Positions 36,579 to 46,159 of a stretch of 64,000 nucleotides of DNA are shown one piece after another. Numbering within the stretch: the first letter of the stretch is position 1; each line of letters opens with the position of its first letter. The notes under the pieces were generated by a model that saw only the letters and a program-made list of their open reading frames with translations, did not search any database and was not told where the DNA came from. Origin of the DNA: JANSWY01 sp965243755. Its GTDB lineage: Bacteria > Bacteroidota > Bacteroidia > Cytophagales > Cyclobacteriaceae. Both the position numbers and the translations under genes were made by a program. The stretch lies in NCBI GenBank assembly GCA_965243755.1, contig CBDEVW010000002.1, positions 992,001 through 1,056,000 of the forward strand, written 5' to 3'.

Positions 36579-38660
36579 ATGAAACGAAAGAGATATAAAA
36601 GAAAACTAATTATCATTTTTTCCTTTGCTTCCTGGATGTTGCTGGCAGCAATTTCCCTAACGGCAGAGGCACAGGACATGGAGCCTGGATTCAAATTGCT
36701 GAATGAAGGATCCTTCTCGGATGCAGGTCAGTTTTTTAAGACAGTATTAAAGAACGACCCTGACAACAAAACAGCAAAAATCTGTTATGGCCGGGCGCTT
36801 GGCCTTGGAGGACAACCAGCGCCTGCACTTTTATTATTTAATCAACTGGCAGCTCAATTCCCGGAAGACAAGGAAGTGCTACTCAACCAGGCAGAAGCCA
36901 GTCTGTGGAATAATAAGGGAATGGACGCCCTGGAAATCTACCAACGACTCACTTTGGCCCACCCTAATTCTTTCACTGCGCATCTTGGTTTAGCCAATAG
37001 CTTCGCCAGTATTAAAAAATATAGCGAGGCTTTCAATGCCATTAATATGGCACTGCAACTGGATGAAACTAACCAACAAGCGCAACTTTCCAGAAAGTAC
37101 ATCATTCTGGGTTATGCAAATGAGTTGGCTTCTATGCAACAGAATTTTGATAGGGCGCTGGAATTGATCGGAGTAAACTTATCAATTGACGGAAAAGATC
37201 AGGAGAGTCTCAATTTGAAAGCCAATGTGGAAATCATTGCCGGAAGATATGAATCTGCACTAGCGACCTATGATCAACTTGGTGATTCAACGGACAGGTT
37301 TATGGGAAAGTCCCTTGTTTTTCATTTGCAGAATAGAAATGTTGAGGCATTGCAACTTGCTGGTGATGCAAGAAGAACGGCCAACAATACCAAAACACAG
37401 ATGCATTATTTCAATGCGCTGCTCTGGAATAATCAATTAAAAGAAGCAGAACACTTTTTGGACACTGTGGCAAAATTTGCGGCAACTGATAAAGAATTGT
37501 TAGCTGCAAAGGCAAGGTATTACCTCTATAAGGGAGATTTTCTTGCATCAATCAAGGGATACAATCAATTGCTAGCGCTTGATTCAATGTCTTTCGAAGG
37601 AAACCTGGGTAAAGCAGATGCTTATCATGCTTTGGGGATGGATAAAAAGGCCTATCTGGCTGGTTTTCAAACCACAAAAATATATCCTGGTCAGAAAGAT
37701 GTGACTGGGTTCATCCAAAAGTTAAATGCTTCCACCAGTCCGATGGTGAACTCAAAATGGTCCTACAGTCGTTCGAATGATGGGAGCAGCAACATGAGCT
37801 GGATGGCGAGTGGATCACTTTCCCCGACACCTAATTCCAGGTTCAGTATCTCTCTGCAGAAAAAAAATTACTTAAGCACCTCACAGGAAGATCCAAGCAG
37901 GAGCCAATTAGTGAAAGGAACATTCAGTCAACAGGTAAACAGCAGAATTAAACTCAACGGGTCACTGGGCTTATTCCAGACCGCAACCGGTGAGCGGAGA
38001 AAGCAGCATTATTTGATGAAGGACGTCTGGGCTAACATCTGGGTTAATGAGCATCACAAATCAACCATCGGATTTTATCAGGAGGTTCAGGATTTCAATC
38101 AGGCCCTGGTTTTACAAAGCCTTCAGACTCAGCATTTGGCATTAAAAAATGCTGCATTTTGGAAATCTACGGGCTTTGGTTGGTACAGTGAGTATTACTA
38201 CAGTTTTTACTCTGATAACAATCGCCGTTCGTTATTCTTTACTTCCCTTTACAAAAACTTTTCTAAAGCCAGTTTTCTTAAAACGGGAATCAACTACATC
38301 AATTTATCTTTTCAGGAGCAGTATCCCACTTTCTATTACAGCCCGGACATGTACAATCAGCTGGAGGTTTTTGGTGGTGTAGAGTTGAAATCAAAACAAG
38401 AAAATGCCATTCATTTTTTAGGAGATGCAGGGATTGGTATGCAAAGAACCAATAATAGCAATCAACTCACATGGCGCATAAAAGCCAGTCTGTCAAAAAA
38501 AATCAACCGATGGAACTTCAAAACGTTTGGAGAATACAGTTCAATCGCTGCAGTTGGGGGAACCGGATTTTCTTACCAAAACCTGGGACTGGAGATCAGT
38601 TTTCAGGTCACTAAACAACCAGTCTTTTTTAAGAAGCTTAAATCTGATTACTCAAAGTAG
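36579..38660 (+). CDS. TPR plus outer-membrane beta-barrel protein (YaiO/PgaA-like exporter)
   Basis: 693 aa. Signal peptide (basic start, hydrophobic core, cleavage near AEAQ), about eight TPR-like helical repeats (~33-385; KTVLKNDPDNKTAKICYGRAL, IYQRLTLAHPNSFTAHLGLA), then a beta-barrel (~390-690) with alternating aromatic strands, ending near VFFKKLKSDYSK. The architecture is that of PgaA/BcsC-type and YaiO-like outer-membrane polysaccharide secretins. Divergent from the STAS/flippase unit. Proposed outer-membrane exporter of the EPS locus. Confidence 0.82.
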   Translation: MKRKRYKRKLIIIFSFASWMLLAAISLTAEAQDMEPGFKLLNEGSFSDAGQFFKTVLKNDPDNKTAKICYGRALGLGGQPAPALLLFNQLAAQFPEDKEVLLNQAEASLWNNKGMDALEIYQRLTLAHPNSFTAHLGLANSFASIKKYSEAFNAINMALQLDETNQQAQLSRKYIILGYANELASMQQNFDRALELIGVNLSIDGKDQESLNLKANVEIIAGRYESALATYDQLGDSTDRFMGKSLVFHLQNRNVEALQLAGDARRTANNTKTQMHYFNALLWNNQLKEAEHFLDTVAKFAATDKELLAAKARYYLYKGDFLASIKGYNQLLALDSMSFEGNLGKADAYHALGMDKKAYLAGFQTTKIYPGQKDVTGFIQKLNASTSPMVNSKWSYSRSNDGSSNMSWMASGSLSPTPNSRFSISLQKKNYLSTSQEDPSRSQLVKGTFSQQVNSRIKLNGSLGLFQTATGERRKQHYLMKDVWANIWVNEHHKSTIGFYQEVQDFNQALVLQSLQTQHLALKNAAFWKSTGFGWYSEYYYSFYSDNNRRSLFFTSLYKNFSKASFLKTGINYINLSFQEQYPTFYYSPDMYNQLEVFGGVELKSKQENAIHFLGDAGIGMQRTNNSNQLTWRIKASLSKKINRWNFKTFGEYSSIAAVGGTGFSYQNLGLEISFQVTKQPVFFKKLKSDYSK

Positions 38661-38695
38661 ATTCAGTAAAAAGGTTACTGGGATTAGCTTGATTA

Positions 38696-38729
38696 ATTGA
38701 GATGGTACAATTAAATAATCTCAATTTTT
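38696..38729 (+). terminator. Terminator of the TPR/barrel gene
   Basis: 8-bp stem ATTGAGAT / ATCTCAAT with a 14-nt loop and a TTTTT run, 36 bases after the stop. Confidence 0.75.
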
Positions 38730-39144
38730 AATGTATCAAGCAAACTCATTAAAACTATCTGTTTAGAAACTCCTGGCAATCAAGATCAGTTGATTTCACG
38801 GTGAAGTTTGGTATGCATTGCAATAATCAGTGACACCTATCCCTCTGCAATGGGGATGAAAACAAATGATTAGCTGCAAACATTATTCATCACAATGGTC
38901 TGACTATCTGGTAATAAACATCTAACCAATAAATACCTTTAAAAGTCATGATAATTTTACACGGATCTCCAGCTAAATAAATAGAATGCAATATCGGGTA
39001 ACGGATTGATAATAGGCTAAAGATCGAATCACCATGCGTAATCCACTGGCTTGATGAATTGTATGAAGGGACGATAAAGCTGAAGTACACAAAAGTCACT
39101 CCCAATATCCATCCCTAATTGGATCAGATTTACAAGTAGGTTGA
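38730..39144. other. Gene-free stretch
   Basis: About 415 bp between the two terminators, in which I see no supportable gene. The only open frame of note (38890-39105, minus) has no family features. Nothing repetitive was noticed. Confidence 0.5.
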
Positions 39145-39179
39145 AAAACAAAAAAGGACTAACACATCATGGTAGTCCT
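39145..39179 (-). terminator. Terminator of the FIST/kinase/LytTR operon
   Basis: Minus-strand 7-bp stem AGGACTA / TAGTCCT with an 11-nt loop followed by TTTTTTTG, 47 bases past the LytTR regulator stop. Confidence 0.8.
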
Positions 39180-39225
39180 GGTATTCTCCGTGTGTCGGAA
39201 AACTGTATAGAATTTAATGAAATCA

Positions 39226-39951
39226 TCAAAGCGTATTCAGTCGCTTCATCAGGTTGGGTTTTTGACCTCTGCTGATTGGGATGATCTGTTCATTGATCAA
39301 CAGGTTGTTTTCTTCAATGTCTACCACTTTGTCAACATTTACTATGTACGACCTGTGTACCCGAACAAACTGATTGGGGTCCAGCTTCTCTTCCACATTT
39401 TTAAAAGTAGAATTCACTACATATCCCTTCTCTTCGGTTTTGAAAACGGTATAGTCACCTTTCGCTTCCACAAATAAAATATCCTTTATGTCAATCCTGA
39501 TCAGTCTGGAGTTGGCCTTGATAAACAAGCTCTGCTGGTTGAATATACCACCTTCTTCCTCTTTGATGTCCTTGATATTTTTGTGATTTTGAATGGCGAT
39601 CTCAATGCCTGCATTGATCTCTTTCATGGAATAAGGCTTCACAATATATCCGTAAGGACTATGTTCGGCAGCCTTGTGGATAGTTTCCTTATCGGCATAG
39701 GCGGTGGTGAAAATAAAAGGCAGTCGGAATTCATTCTTCAACTTCTCAGCTACGTCAATTCCTGATTTATCTCCTTTTAACTGAATATCAACCAGAGCCA
39801 GCTCCACATCTTCACTATTGAGCTTTTCAATGGCTTCATCAAATGAAGGGGCTACACCGACTACTTTGTGATCCAGTATTTCTAGCATTTCTGATAATGA
39901 TGCCGCAATGTGTGGGTCATCTTCTATGATTAAAATGTTATAGGCACTCAT
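39226..39951 (-). CDS. LytTR-type response regulator
   Basis: 241 aa. The receiver domain (~4-120) has D55 in LALVDIQLKG, TTAYAD and YIVKPYS. The LytTR DNA-binding domain (~138-238) has ILFVEAKGDYTVF and FVRVHRSYIVN. Transcription output of the kinase encoded just upstream (6-nt gap). Likely activates promoters with direct-repeat LytTR sites, which I could not locate by eye. Confidence 0.93.
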   Translation of the reverse strand: MSAYNILIIEDDPHIAASLSEMLEILDHKVVGVAPSFDEAIEKLNSEDVELALVDIQLKGDKSGIDVAEKLKNEFRLPFIFTTAYADKETIHKAAEHSPYGYIVKPYSMKEINAGIEIAIQNHKNIKDIKEEEGGIFNQQSLFIKANSRLIRIDIKDILFVEAKGDYTVFKTEEKGYVVNSTFKNVEEKLDPNQFVRVHRSYIVNVDKVVDIEENNLLINEQIIPISRGQKPNLMKRLNTL

Positions 39952-39957
39952 AATTTT

Positions 39958-41940
39958 TTAATTTTTTGGAAATATTACTGTGAAGGTTGTCCCTTCATTT
40001 ACTTTACTTTTAAAAGTGATTAGTCCCTTGTGTAGCTTCACAAATTCATTTACGATAGATAGTCCCAATCCTGATCCCTGAACATTTCCTACATTAGAAG
40101 CCCTGAAAAAAGTACTGAACAGTTTAGGTTGTTCCTGTTCCGGGATGCCAATTCCATGATCCGTAACATGTATCAAGACATCCGTATCCTGGTAATCAAT
40201 AAAAAGTTCAGGTGGTTTCCTGCCTTCAGAGTATTTGTAGGCGTTGCTGATCAGGTTGTCAATAACATGAATAAACAGCTTTGGATCAATCGAAATCTCA
40301 TATGGTTTCCCTTTTACGACCAATTTCAGGGCACGTTCTTTCATGCTGTAATTAGGCAATACCTTGGCCTTAATAAGTTCCTGAATGTCACATGCCGAAG
40401 GATTAAAAGGTACTTTTTTCGTATCCAGCTGACCGATTAGCAGAATGTTGTTGATCAGGTGATTTAATCGCTCCACGTTAGTGTCAATCCTGGAAAGAAT
40501 GGATTTTAGTTTATCCTTCCTGACCTCATTAGGTTGGTCCACATGGAAATTGAGCAACTCTATGTCTGTGCTGATCGTGGTGAGGGGAGTTCTTAGCTCA
40601 TGTGATGTCATAGAGACAAACTGAGATTTAAGATTATTCAATTCGGTCTGTTGCTTCAGGGCTTCCTGCATCGCCTCACGAGATTCTTTCAGTTCTGTAA
40701 TGTCTCTTACAAATGCCGTGAAATAATGTGTTTCATCGTGTTCTATGGGAAAAATGGTAAGCTCAATCGCAAATTCCTCACCTCCCTTTCTGATTGCGGT
40801 GATTTCTATTCTTTTATTCAATACAGGACCTTCGCCAGTAGCATGAAAGTTCTTCATGCCTTCCTCATGGGCCTTTTTAAACGCATGAGGGATGATGGTT
40901 TCAGAAAGTTGTTTGCCGAGAACCTCCTGTTTTTCATACCCAAATATTTTTTCTGCCTGTGGGTTCCACTCAATGATCTTACCCCGATTGTCTATGGAGA
41001 TCAACGCATCAAGTGATACTTCGAATAGTTTCCTAAGTTTGGATTCCTGGAAAGCATATTGCTGTGATAATTCTTTCTGTTTGGTGATGTCCAGATGAAT
41101 CCCTATCGAACCGATCTGGTCTCCATGTTTGTCAAAATTAGCAGCACCACTGATCACAGTCCATTTTTTTTCTCCAGACTTAGTGAAAATAGGTAACTCA
41201 TAGATGCCTGAATGGCCCGATTTGCGTTCAGCATTGTTGATGGCCATTTGCCTTCTGTCCTCTGGTGACAATAGCAGATCGGAAGCATTTTGCCCCTTTA
41301 GTTCCTCTAAAGTATACCCTGTAAGATTACAGAAAGACTGATTGGCATTTTGGATAATGTCATTATTATCAACCTCGAGGAGACCGAGCTCTATGTTATT
41401 AACAATTCTTCTGTATTTTTCTTCATTGGTTTTGAGGGATTTTTCTGCATCCATACGTTGCTGGATCTCACGCTGAAGATTCTGGTAAGAAAATCCACTT
41501 TTAAGACTTACTGCCAATTGGTTGATGACATCCTTGAAGGGATACAGCGCTTGTTTATCCAACTCCTGACTCTCAGATTTACTGTGCAGCTCCAGCAAAC
41601 CAATTTCCCCTAACTTACAATAGGCATAACTACCCTTACTAACATTTTCATGTATAATGGAATGCTTGGAAAAGGCCATTGTATCATTGCCAAAGAGCTT
41701 TGAGAAATCAGCAATGGAAATGGTTGCTGTCTGTTCTGTTTTTGGGATACTAAACAAATTTTTGCAACGTATACAGTCCTCTGTCTGATGCTCAAATATC
41801 CATACGGCACCAAAACTTAAATTTTTACGAGACAGGAATTTTTTGACGAAGCTATTCGCTGTTTCTGCAGGGTCCAGGTGCTTAAGTGTAGTTACACTCA
41901 GCTCATACAGTAAAGAAATCTGTTGTAAGGGGTCGGTCAT
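39958..41940 (-). CDS. Soluble PAS-PAS sensor histidine kinase
   Basis: 660 aa, no TM. Order: GAF-like N-terminal domain (~5-150; a Cys pair CIRC at ~55), PAS 1 (~175-295), PAS 2 (~300-420), HisKA with MTSHELRTPLTTI (~440), HATPase_c with NLISNAYKYS, TDHGIGI, GSGLGLSIV. The PAS 2 motif SIDNRGKIIEWNPQAEKIFG is standard. Cytosolic sensing is implied, together with the FIST protein whose gene overlaps its start by 4 nt. Confidence 0.92.
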   Translation of the reverse strand: MTDPLQQISLLYELSVTTLKHLDPAETANSFVKKFLSRKNLSFGAVWIFEHQTEDCIRCKNLFSIPKTEQTATISIADFSKLFGNDTMAFSKHSIIHENVSKGSYAYCKLGEIGLLELHSKSESQELDKQALYPFKDVINQLAVSLKSGFSYQNLQREIQQRMDAEKSLKTNEEKYRRIVNNIELGLLEVDNNDIIQNANQSFCNLTGYTLEELKGQNASDLLLSPEDRRQMAINNAERKSGHSGIYELPIFTKSGEKKWTVISGAANFDKHGDQIGSIGIHLDITKQKELSQQYAFQESKLRKLFEVSLDALISIDNRGKIIEWNPQAEKIFGYEKQEVLGKQLSETIIPHAFKKAHEEGMKNFHATGEGPVLNKRIEITAIRKGGEEFAIELTIFPIEHDETHYFTAFVRDITELKESREAMQEALKQQTELNNLKSQFVSMTSHELRTPLTTISTDIELLNFHVDQPNEVRKDKLKSILSRIDTNVERLNHLINNILLIGQLDTKKVPFNPSACDIQELIKAKVLPNYSMKERALKLVVKGKPYEISIDPKLFIHVIDNLISNAYKYSEGRKPPELFIDYQDTDVLIHVTDHGIGIPEQEQPKLFSTFFRASNVGNVQGSGLGLSIVNEFVKLHKGLITFKSKVNEGTTFTVIFPKN

Positions 41941-43007
41941 TTTAAAAAGGCTCCTACTACAATGGTTTTATTAAAAAACTCCAGATAACCCTCACCATAG
42001 GAGGATATCTCTCCTAAAGATAATACGCCTTCCAAAGAGAATGTAGGATTATGTTGATGAATTATCTCCTGAATGCTGTCAAGTTCATCCTTGAAATTGT
42101 CGCCCTCATACAACACCCTGCTGATGCAATCAACTACCAGCACATCATCACAAGGTTTAGTTATGGCTTCCTCAGAGGCCTTTTTTGCGCCTTCTACCAA
42201 TAGCTGGTTGTCGCCTGACAGTATATTGACCACAGCGCTGGGAGTGATTTCCCCTACACAGGTCAAGGATACTTCATCAGTAATGATAGGATCACGTACC
42301 ACATCCTCAGTGCCTTCCCGATAAATCCCGAATGGATATCCTTTCGCAGTTTCAAAAAAATTCTCGCTATTGATCTCTTTTCCTGAATGTTCCTTTACAA
42401 CCTCCTGATAGACTTCAAAAGCAGGTCGCCAGTTAAGTTCTTGCACTACATTTCCATTGGAAGCACTTACAACAAATGGGCCCGCCAGTTTTTTCCAGCC
42501 ATGGTTTACGCCGAGAGACAGGCTTCTGCTATCAAAAATGAGCAATGCAGCATTTTCAAGAAAGCCATCATTACTAAAAACGCATGGAGCTTGTTCTAAG
42601 CTTAGTGACCCACAACCTCCACCGATAAACCTGATTTTATCATAATAGGTATCATACAACTTCTCAAGAAAAGAAGCGATACCTGAAGTAAGGCCGTCAA
42701 TAAAAATTGTGGCGCATTTTGCTTCAGAGGGCAAAGGAGGAACCTGAACCAGATCTGTGTTGTCAATGTCGCGGACCATGGTGTAGCTGGCTTCCTGTGT
42801 TCTTAAAATTACGCCCTCATCGGAGGATTTGTTTTGATACAAAACTCCAGGGAAGATACCTCCTGCTAACCTGATGTTGTTTGTGTTGGCATAGGAGATC
42901 AATTCCTCAATGTCGATGGCCGCTTTCTCTCCCACCATCAGGACATTGAGCTGTGTTGGAGATAAATGTTTTTGAATGTTGCCGGTCTCACTCTTACTAA
43001 AGAACAT
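41937..43007 (-). CDS. FIST-domain signal transduction protein
   Basis: 356 aa with FIST_N (~25-210; GGIFPGVLYQ, IFIDGLTSG, RFIGGGCGSL, NAALLIFDS, SLGVNHGW) and FIST_C (~220-350; YPFGIY, DDVLVVDCISR, EGVLSLGEISSYGEGYLEFFNKTI), the pattern of FIST sensory proteins thought to bind small ligands such as amino acids. First gene of a three-gene signalling operon; stop overlaps the kinase start. It probably supplies the input signal to the kinase. Confidence 0.9.
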   Translation of the reverse strand: MFFSKSETGNIQKHLSPTQLNVLMVGEKAAIDIEELISYANTNNIRLAGGIFPGVLYQNKSSDEGVILRTQEASYTMVRDIDNTDLVQVPPLPSEAKCATIFIDGLTSGIASFLEKLYDTYYDKIRFIGGGCGSLSLEQAPCVFSNDGFLENAALLIFDSRSLSLGVNHGWKKLAGPFVVSASNGNVVQELNWRPAFEVYQEVVKEHSGKEINSENFFETAKGYPFGIYREGTEDVVRDPIITDEVSLTCVGEITPSAVVNILSGDNQLLVEGAKKASEEAITKPCDDVLVVDCISRVLYEGDNFKDELDSIQEIIHQHNPTFSLEGVLSLGEISSYGEGYLEFFNKTIVVGAFLK

Positions 43008-43188
43008 GAAAAATTAATTTTGATCTGACCACTAATTTAAGAATTGGATGGAAGCTACTGCAAGATGGACCGACGAGTTGCAGGTTTTTACGGTCGAATG
43101 GTAACGGGTCTGGTGAACGATGTTTGAATTCCATTGTAATCACCCTAAATTGCATTGAACGGAATGTTGCTCCTACATAATTGCTGCA

Positions 43189-43590
43189 ATGCTGGAAAAA
43201 AAGCTTCAAAATCGAAATATAAAACCAACCACCATGCGACTGTTAGTACTCAGGCAGTTGGTGGAATCCCAATCGGCAATTAGTCTGAAGGAATTGGAAT
43301 CGAAGTTTGAACGCGCAGATACAGCTACACTTTACCGGACACTCAAAACGTTTGAAGAGAAAAAACTGATCCATAGTGTGGAGGATGGAACGGGAGCGGT
43401 AAAATATGCTTTGTGTGAGGAAGGTTGTGAATGCGAACCGCAGGACCAGCATATTCATTTTCACTGTATAAAATGTGGTGAAACCTACTGCCTTATCCAA
43501 TCGAAAATACCACAGACAAAAATTCCTTCCGGTTTTAAAGCGGCCAGTGCAAGCATGGTTTATAAAGGGATCTGTGCCAATTGTTCCTGA
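43189..43590 (+). CDS. Fur-family metal-responsive regulator
   Basis: 133 aa with an N-terminal winged helix (ATLYRTLKTFEEKKLIHSV) and a C-terminal dimerisation domain with HIHFHCIKCGETYCL and GICANC, giving the two CxxC pairs of the structural zinc site. Length and motif fit a Zur/Fur-like repressor; the exact metal cannot be called. It precedes the DUF6660 and TonB receptor genes and probably represses them in metal-replete cells. ATG start follows an A-rich leader. Confidence 0.9.
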   Translation: MLEKKLQNRNIKPTTMRLLVLRQLVESQSAISLKELESKFERADTATLYRTLKTFEEKKLIHSVEDGTGAVKYALCEEGCECEPQDQHIHFHCIKCGETYCLIQSKIPQTKIPSGFKAASASMVYKGICANCS

Positions 43591-43634
43591 GTTTTGCAAA
43601 CAACTTGCATTGTTAAATTGGTATTATTGCGTTA

Positions 43635-43955
43635 GTGAAAGCTTTTTCAGTCATATTAGCATGGTTATTATTAACCATGATTTTGGTGCCCTGCGGCGAT
43701 GAACCGCAATCCGGTACTTTGGAAGATGCAACAATTTCCGTTTCAGATCAGCATCATGAAGAAGACCATCATGACCTTTGTTCGCCGTTTTGCACCTGCC
43801 ATTGTTGCCAGACACATGTGGCTAAGGATTGCTCACTGTGCTTAAAATCGTTAACATTTTTTATTAGTTGTCCAACAAGCCAGCCATTTGTCTTCTTATC
43901 CAGAATTTCATTTTCCATTTGGGACCCACCACCGCTGCATAGCCTCTCAGTTTAG
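43635..43955 (+). CDS. DUF6660-like Cys/His-rich small secreted protein
   Basis: 106 aa from a GTG start. Signal-like hydrophobic N-terminus with VPCGDE, then DQHHEEDHHDLCSPF and CTCHCCQTHV, a dense His/Cys cluster followed by a hydrophobic C-terminal stretch. The pattern matches the DUF6660 family found beside TonB-dependent receptors in Bacteroidota. Likely binds a transition metal in the periplasm. It sits 44 nt after the Fur gene and 48 nt before the receptor. Confidence 0.75.
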   Translation: MKAFSVILAWLLLTMILVPCGDEPQSGTLEDATISVSDQHHEEDHHDLCSPFCTCHCCQTHVAKDCSLCLKSLTFFISCPTSQPFVFLSRISFSIWDPPPLHSLSV

Positions 43956-44003
43956 GAACATAATCACTATTAATTCAAATTTTATTTCAGAAGAACTTAT
44001 TTT

Positions 44004-46157
44004 ATGAAGCAGATAGCTTTATGCATGTTTCTGATATTAGGAACTAATGCATACTCACAACATATTTTTAAAGCGAAGGTATTGGACCAAGAAACAGCAG
44101 AACCACTGATTGGTGCAACCGTGCAAATTTCAAAAACAAACGGTACAGTAACAGGTGTTGACGGTGATGCGGAAATTGCCGGGATCACCAGGGATACCAT
44201 AACTGTGAAGGTGTCCTTTGTCGGGTATCAGTCCATTTCGAAAACTTATTATTTGCCACTAAAAGAGGTGCAAATTATTAAGCTAAAACGAGGAGAGGAA
44301 CTGGAGGAGATCATTGTTACTTCAACCAGAAGCAGTAGAACCATTAATGACCTGCCCACAAGAATTGAGGCCATCAGTGCTGAGGAGCTGGAAGAAAAAG
44401 CCATGATGAGGTCTTCCAATATAGCAATGGTGCTGAGAGAAAGTACAGGAATTCAAATGCAGCAAACATCTGCGAGTTCCGGTAATCAAAGCATCAGAAT
44501 TCAAGGGCTAGATGGGAGGTACACCCAAATCCTGAAGGACGGTTTTCCGCTCTTCGGAGCATTTTCGGGTGGTCTAAGCATCATGCAAATCCCACCATTA
44601 GACCTTCGGCAGGTTGAAGTGATCAAAGGTAGTAACTCGACACTATTTGGAGGCGGGGCTATTGCAGGGCTTATTAATCTGGTTAGTTATACGCCGGAGG
44701 AGGAACGAAAACTTAAATTCATGGTGGATCAAACACTGGCCAGTGGGACCACATTAAATGGTTTTTATGCACAAAGGCTCAATCAATTGGGGTTCACTTT
44801 GTATGCCTCGGCCAACCGACAGGAAGCCTATGATCCAAACAGTGACGATTTTAGTGATATCCCACGCATCAGAAGTCTGACCGTTAATCCTTCAATCTTC
44901 CTGTATCCCAATGACCGATCCAGTCTTCGCTTAACATTAAATGCGACCTTGGAAAACCGCCTTGGTGGGGATATGCAAGTGATTGAGGAGGGCCGACAGG
45001 GAATACATCAATTTACTGAAGAAAACGAATCTGATCGCTTATCCTATCAACTCACATACCGGAACCAGTTCAGTGAGAATCAATCGATCAGCATCAAAAA
45101 CAGCCTGACATATTTTGAACGGATGATTACAGAGCCGGATTTTGTTTTTAGGGGAAAGCAACGGTCTTCTTTCAGTGAAGTCGCCTACAATTATGGGTCG
45201 AAAAGAACGGGATGGATATCTGGATTAAACCTTTATACTGATCAATTCTCAGAACAACCATTCGACTCACTTCAAAGGGACTATCAGTACCATACATTTG
45301 GAGCCTTTACCCAAAACACACACTCCTTCACCAAAAAAATAGCTTTAGAAAGTGGCATTCGGTTCGATTATGACCTGGATTATGGATTCTTCGCACTGCC
45401 CAGGGTTTCTATTCTCAATAACTTCAATGAGACCTGGTCAGCAAGGATAGGTGGGGGACTGGGTTATAAACTACCTACCATCTTTACGGAGGAAGCAGAA
45501 AATCAAACCTATCAGGGAATATTGCCTATTGATTTAGCCACGATTGATGCAGAACGATCGATTGGTGGAAACCTGGACATCAATTATAAGACGCTGCTCG
45601 GAAATGACTGGACACTTTCTGTTAATCAACTGTTTTTTATGACCAGACTGAATGACGCCCTGGTCTTCCGTGAAAACAATGCCGGGCAGTATTTCTATGA
45701 AAATGCCAATGGGCGTGTTACAAGTCATGGTATGGAGACCAATGTGAAATTGGGGTTTAAGGATTTTAAGCTATTTGCCAATTATGCACTGATAGATACC
45801 CGATTAAAATACAACAACCCGGATCAGCAGAAACCGCTCACTCCAAAACATAACATTGGTTCGGTATTGATGTATGAGGTACATGGAAAATGGCGCATTG
45901 GATATGAGGCCTACTACACCGGCACACAGTTTAGAAACGATAGAACCATCACCGAAGACTACTGGGTCATGGGTTTTATGATGATGAGAAAATGGAACAG
46001 TATTAGTCTTTACATCAATTTTGAGAACTTCACAGACACCCGGCAACACAGGTTAGAGGACTTTCAGGTGCAGTCGCATTTTAAACCTGAGTTTCCCGAG
46101 ATCTGGGCACCTACAGATGGTAGGATCATTAATGGTGGAATAATTATTGAGATATAG
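44004..46157 (+). CDS. TonB-dependent outer-membrane receptor
   Basis: 717 aa: signal peptide (~1-18), CarboxypepD_reg-like domain (~20-95; VLDQETAEPLIGATVQI, GVDGDAEI), plug (~108-215; RTINDLPTRIEAISAEELEE, RIQGLDGRYTQILKDGFPL, VEVIKGSNSTLFGGGAIAGLINLV) and a 22-strand barrel to the end. No SusD partner is adjacent, so this is a siderophore- or metal-type receptor rather than a glycan one. Neighbouring Fur-family and His/Cys-rich genes suggest uptake of a metal or metal chelate. Confidence 0.93.
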   Translation: MKQIALCMFLILGTNAYSQHIFKAKVLDQETAEPLIGATVQISKTNGTVTGVDGDAEIAGITRDTITVKVSFVGYQSISKTYYLPLKEVQIIKLKRGEELEEIIVTSTRSSRTINDLPTRIEAISAEELEEKAMMRSSNIAMVLRESTGIQMQQTSASSGNQSIRIQGLDGRYTQILKDGFPLFGAFSGGLSIMQIPPLDLRQVEVIKGSNSTLFGGGAIAGLINLVSYTPEEERKLKFMVDQTLASGTTLNGFYAQRLNQLGFTLYASANRQEAYDPNSDDFSDIPRIRSLTVNPSIFLYPNDRSSLRLTLNATLENRLGGDMQVIEEGRQGIHQFTEENESDRLSYQLTYRNQFSENQSISIKNSLTYFERMITEPDFVFRGKQRSSFSEVAYNYGSKRTGWISGLNLYTDQFSEQPFDSLQRDYQYHTFGAFTQNTHSFTKKIALESGIRFDYDLDYGFFALPRVSILNNFNETWSARIGGGLGYKLPTIFTEEAENQTYQGILPIDLATIDAERSIGGNLDINYKTLLGNDWTLSVNQLFFMTRLNDALVFRENNAGQYFYENANGRVTSHGMETNVKLGFKDFKLFANYALIDTRLKYNNPDQQKPLTPKHNIGSVLMYEVHGKWRIGYEAYYTGTQFRNDRTITEDYWVMGFMMMRKWNSISLYINFENFTDTRQHRLEDFQVQSHFKPEFPEIWAPTDGRIINGGIIIEI

Positions 46158-46159
46158 CC

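Noticed and set aside
38890..39105. 71-aa minus-strand frame between the TPR/barrel and LytTR genes
   Set aside because: No family features, isolated between two terminators; looks like a chance open frame.
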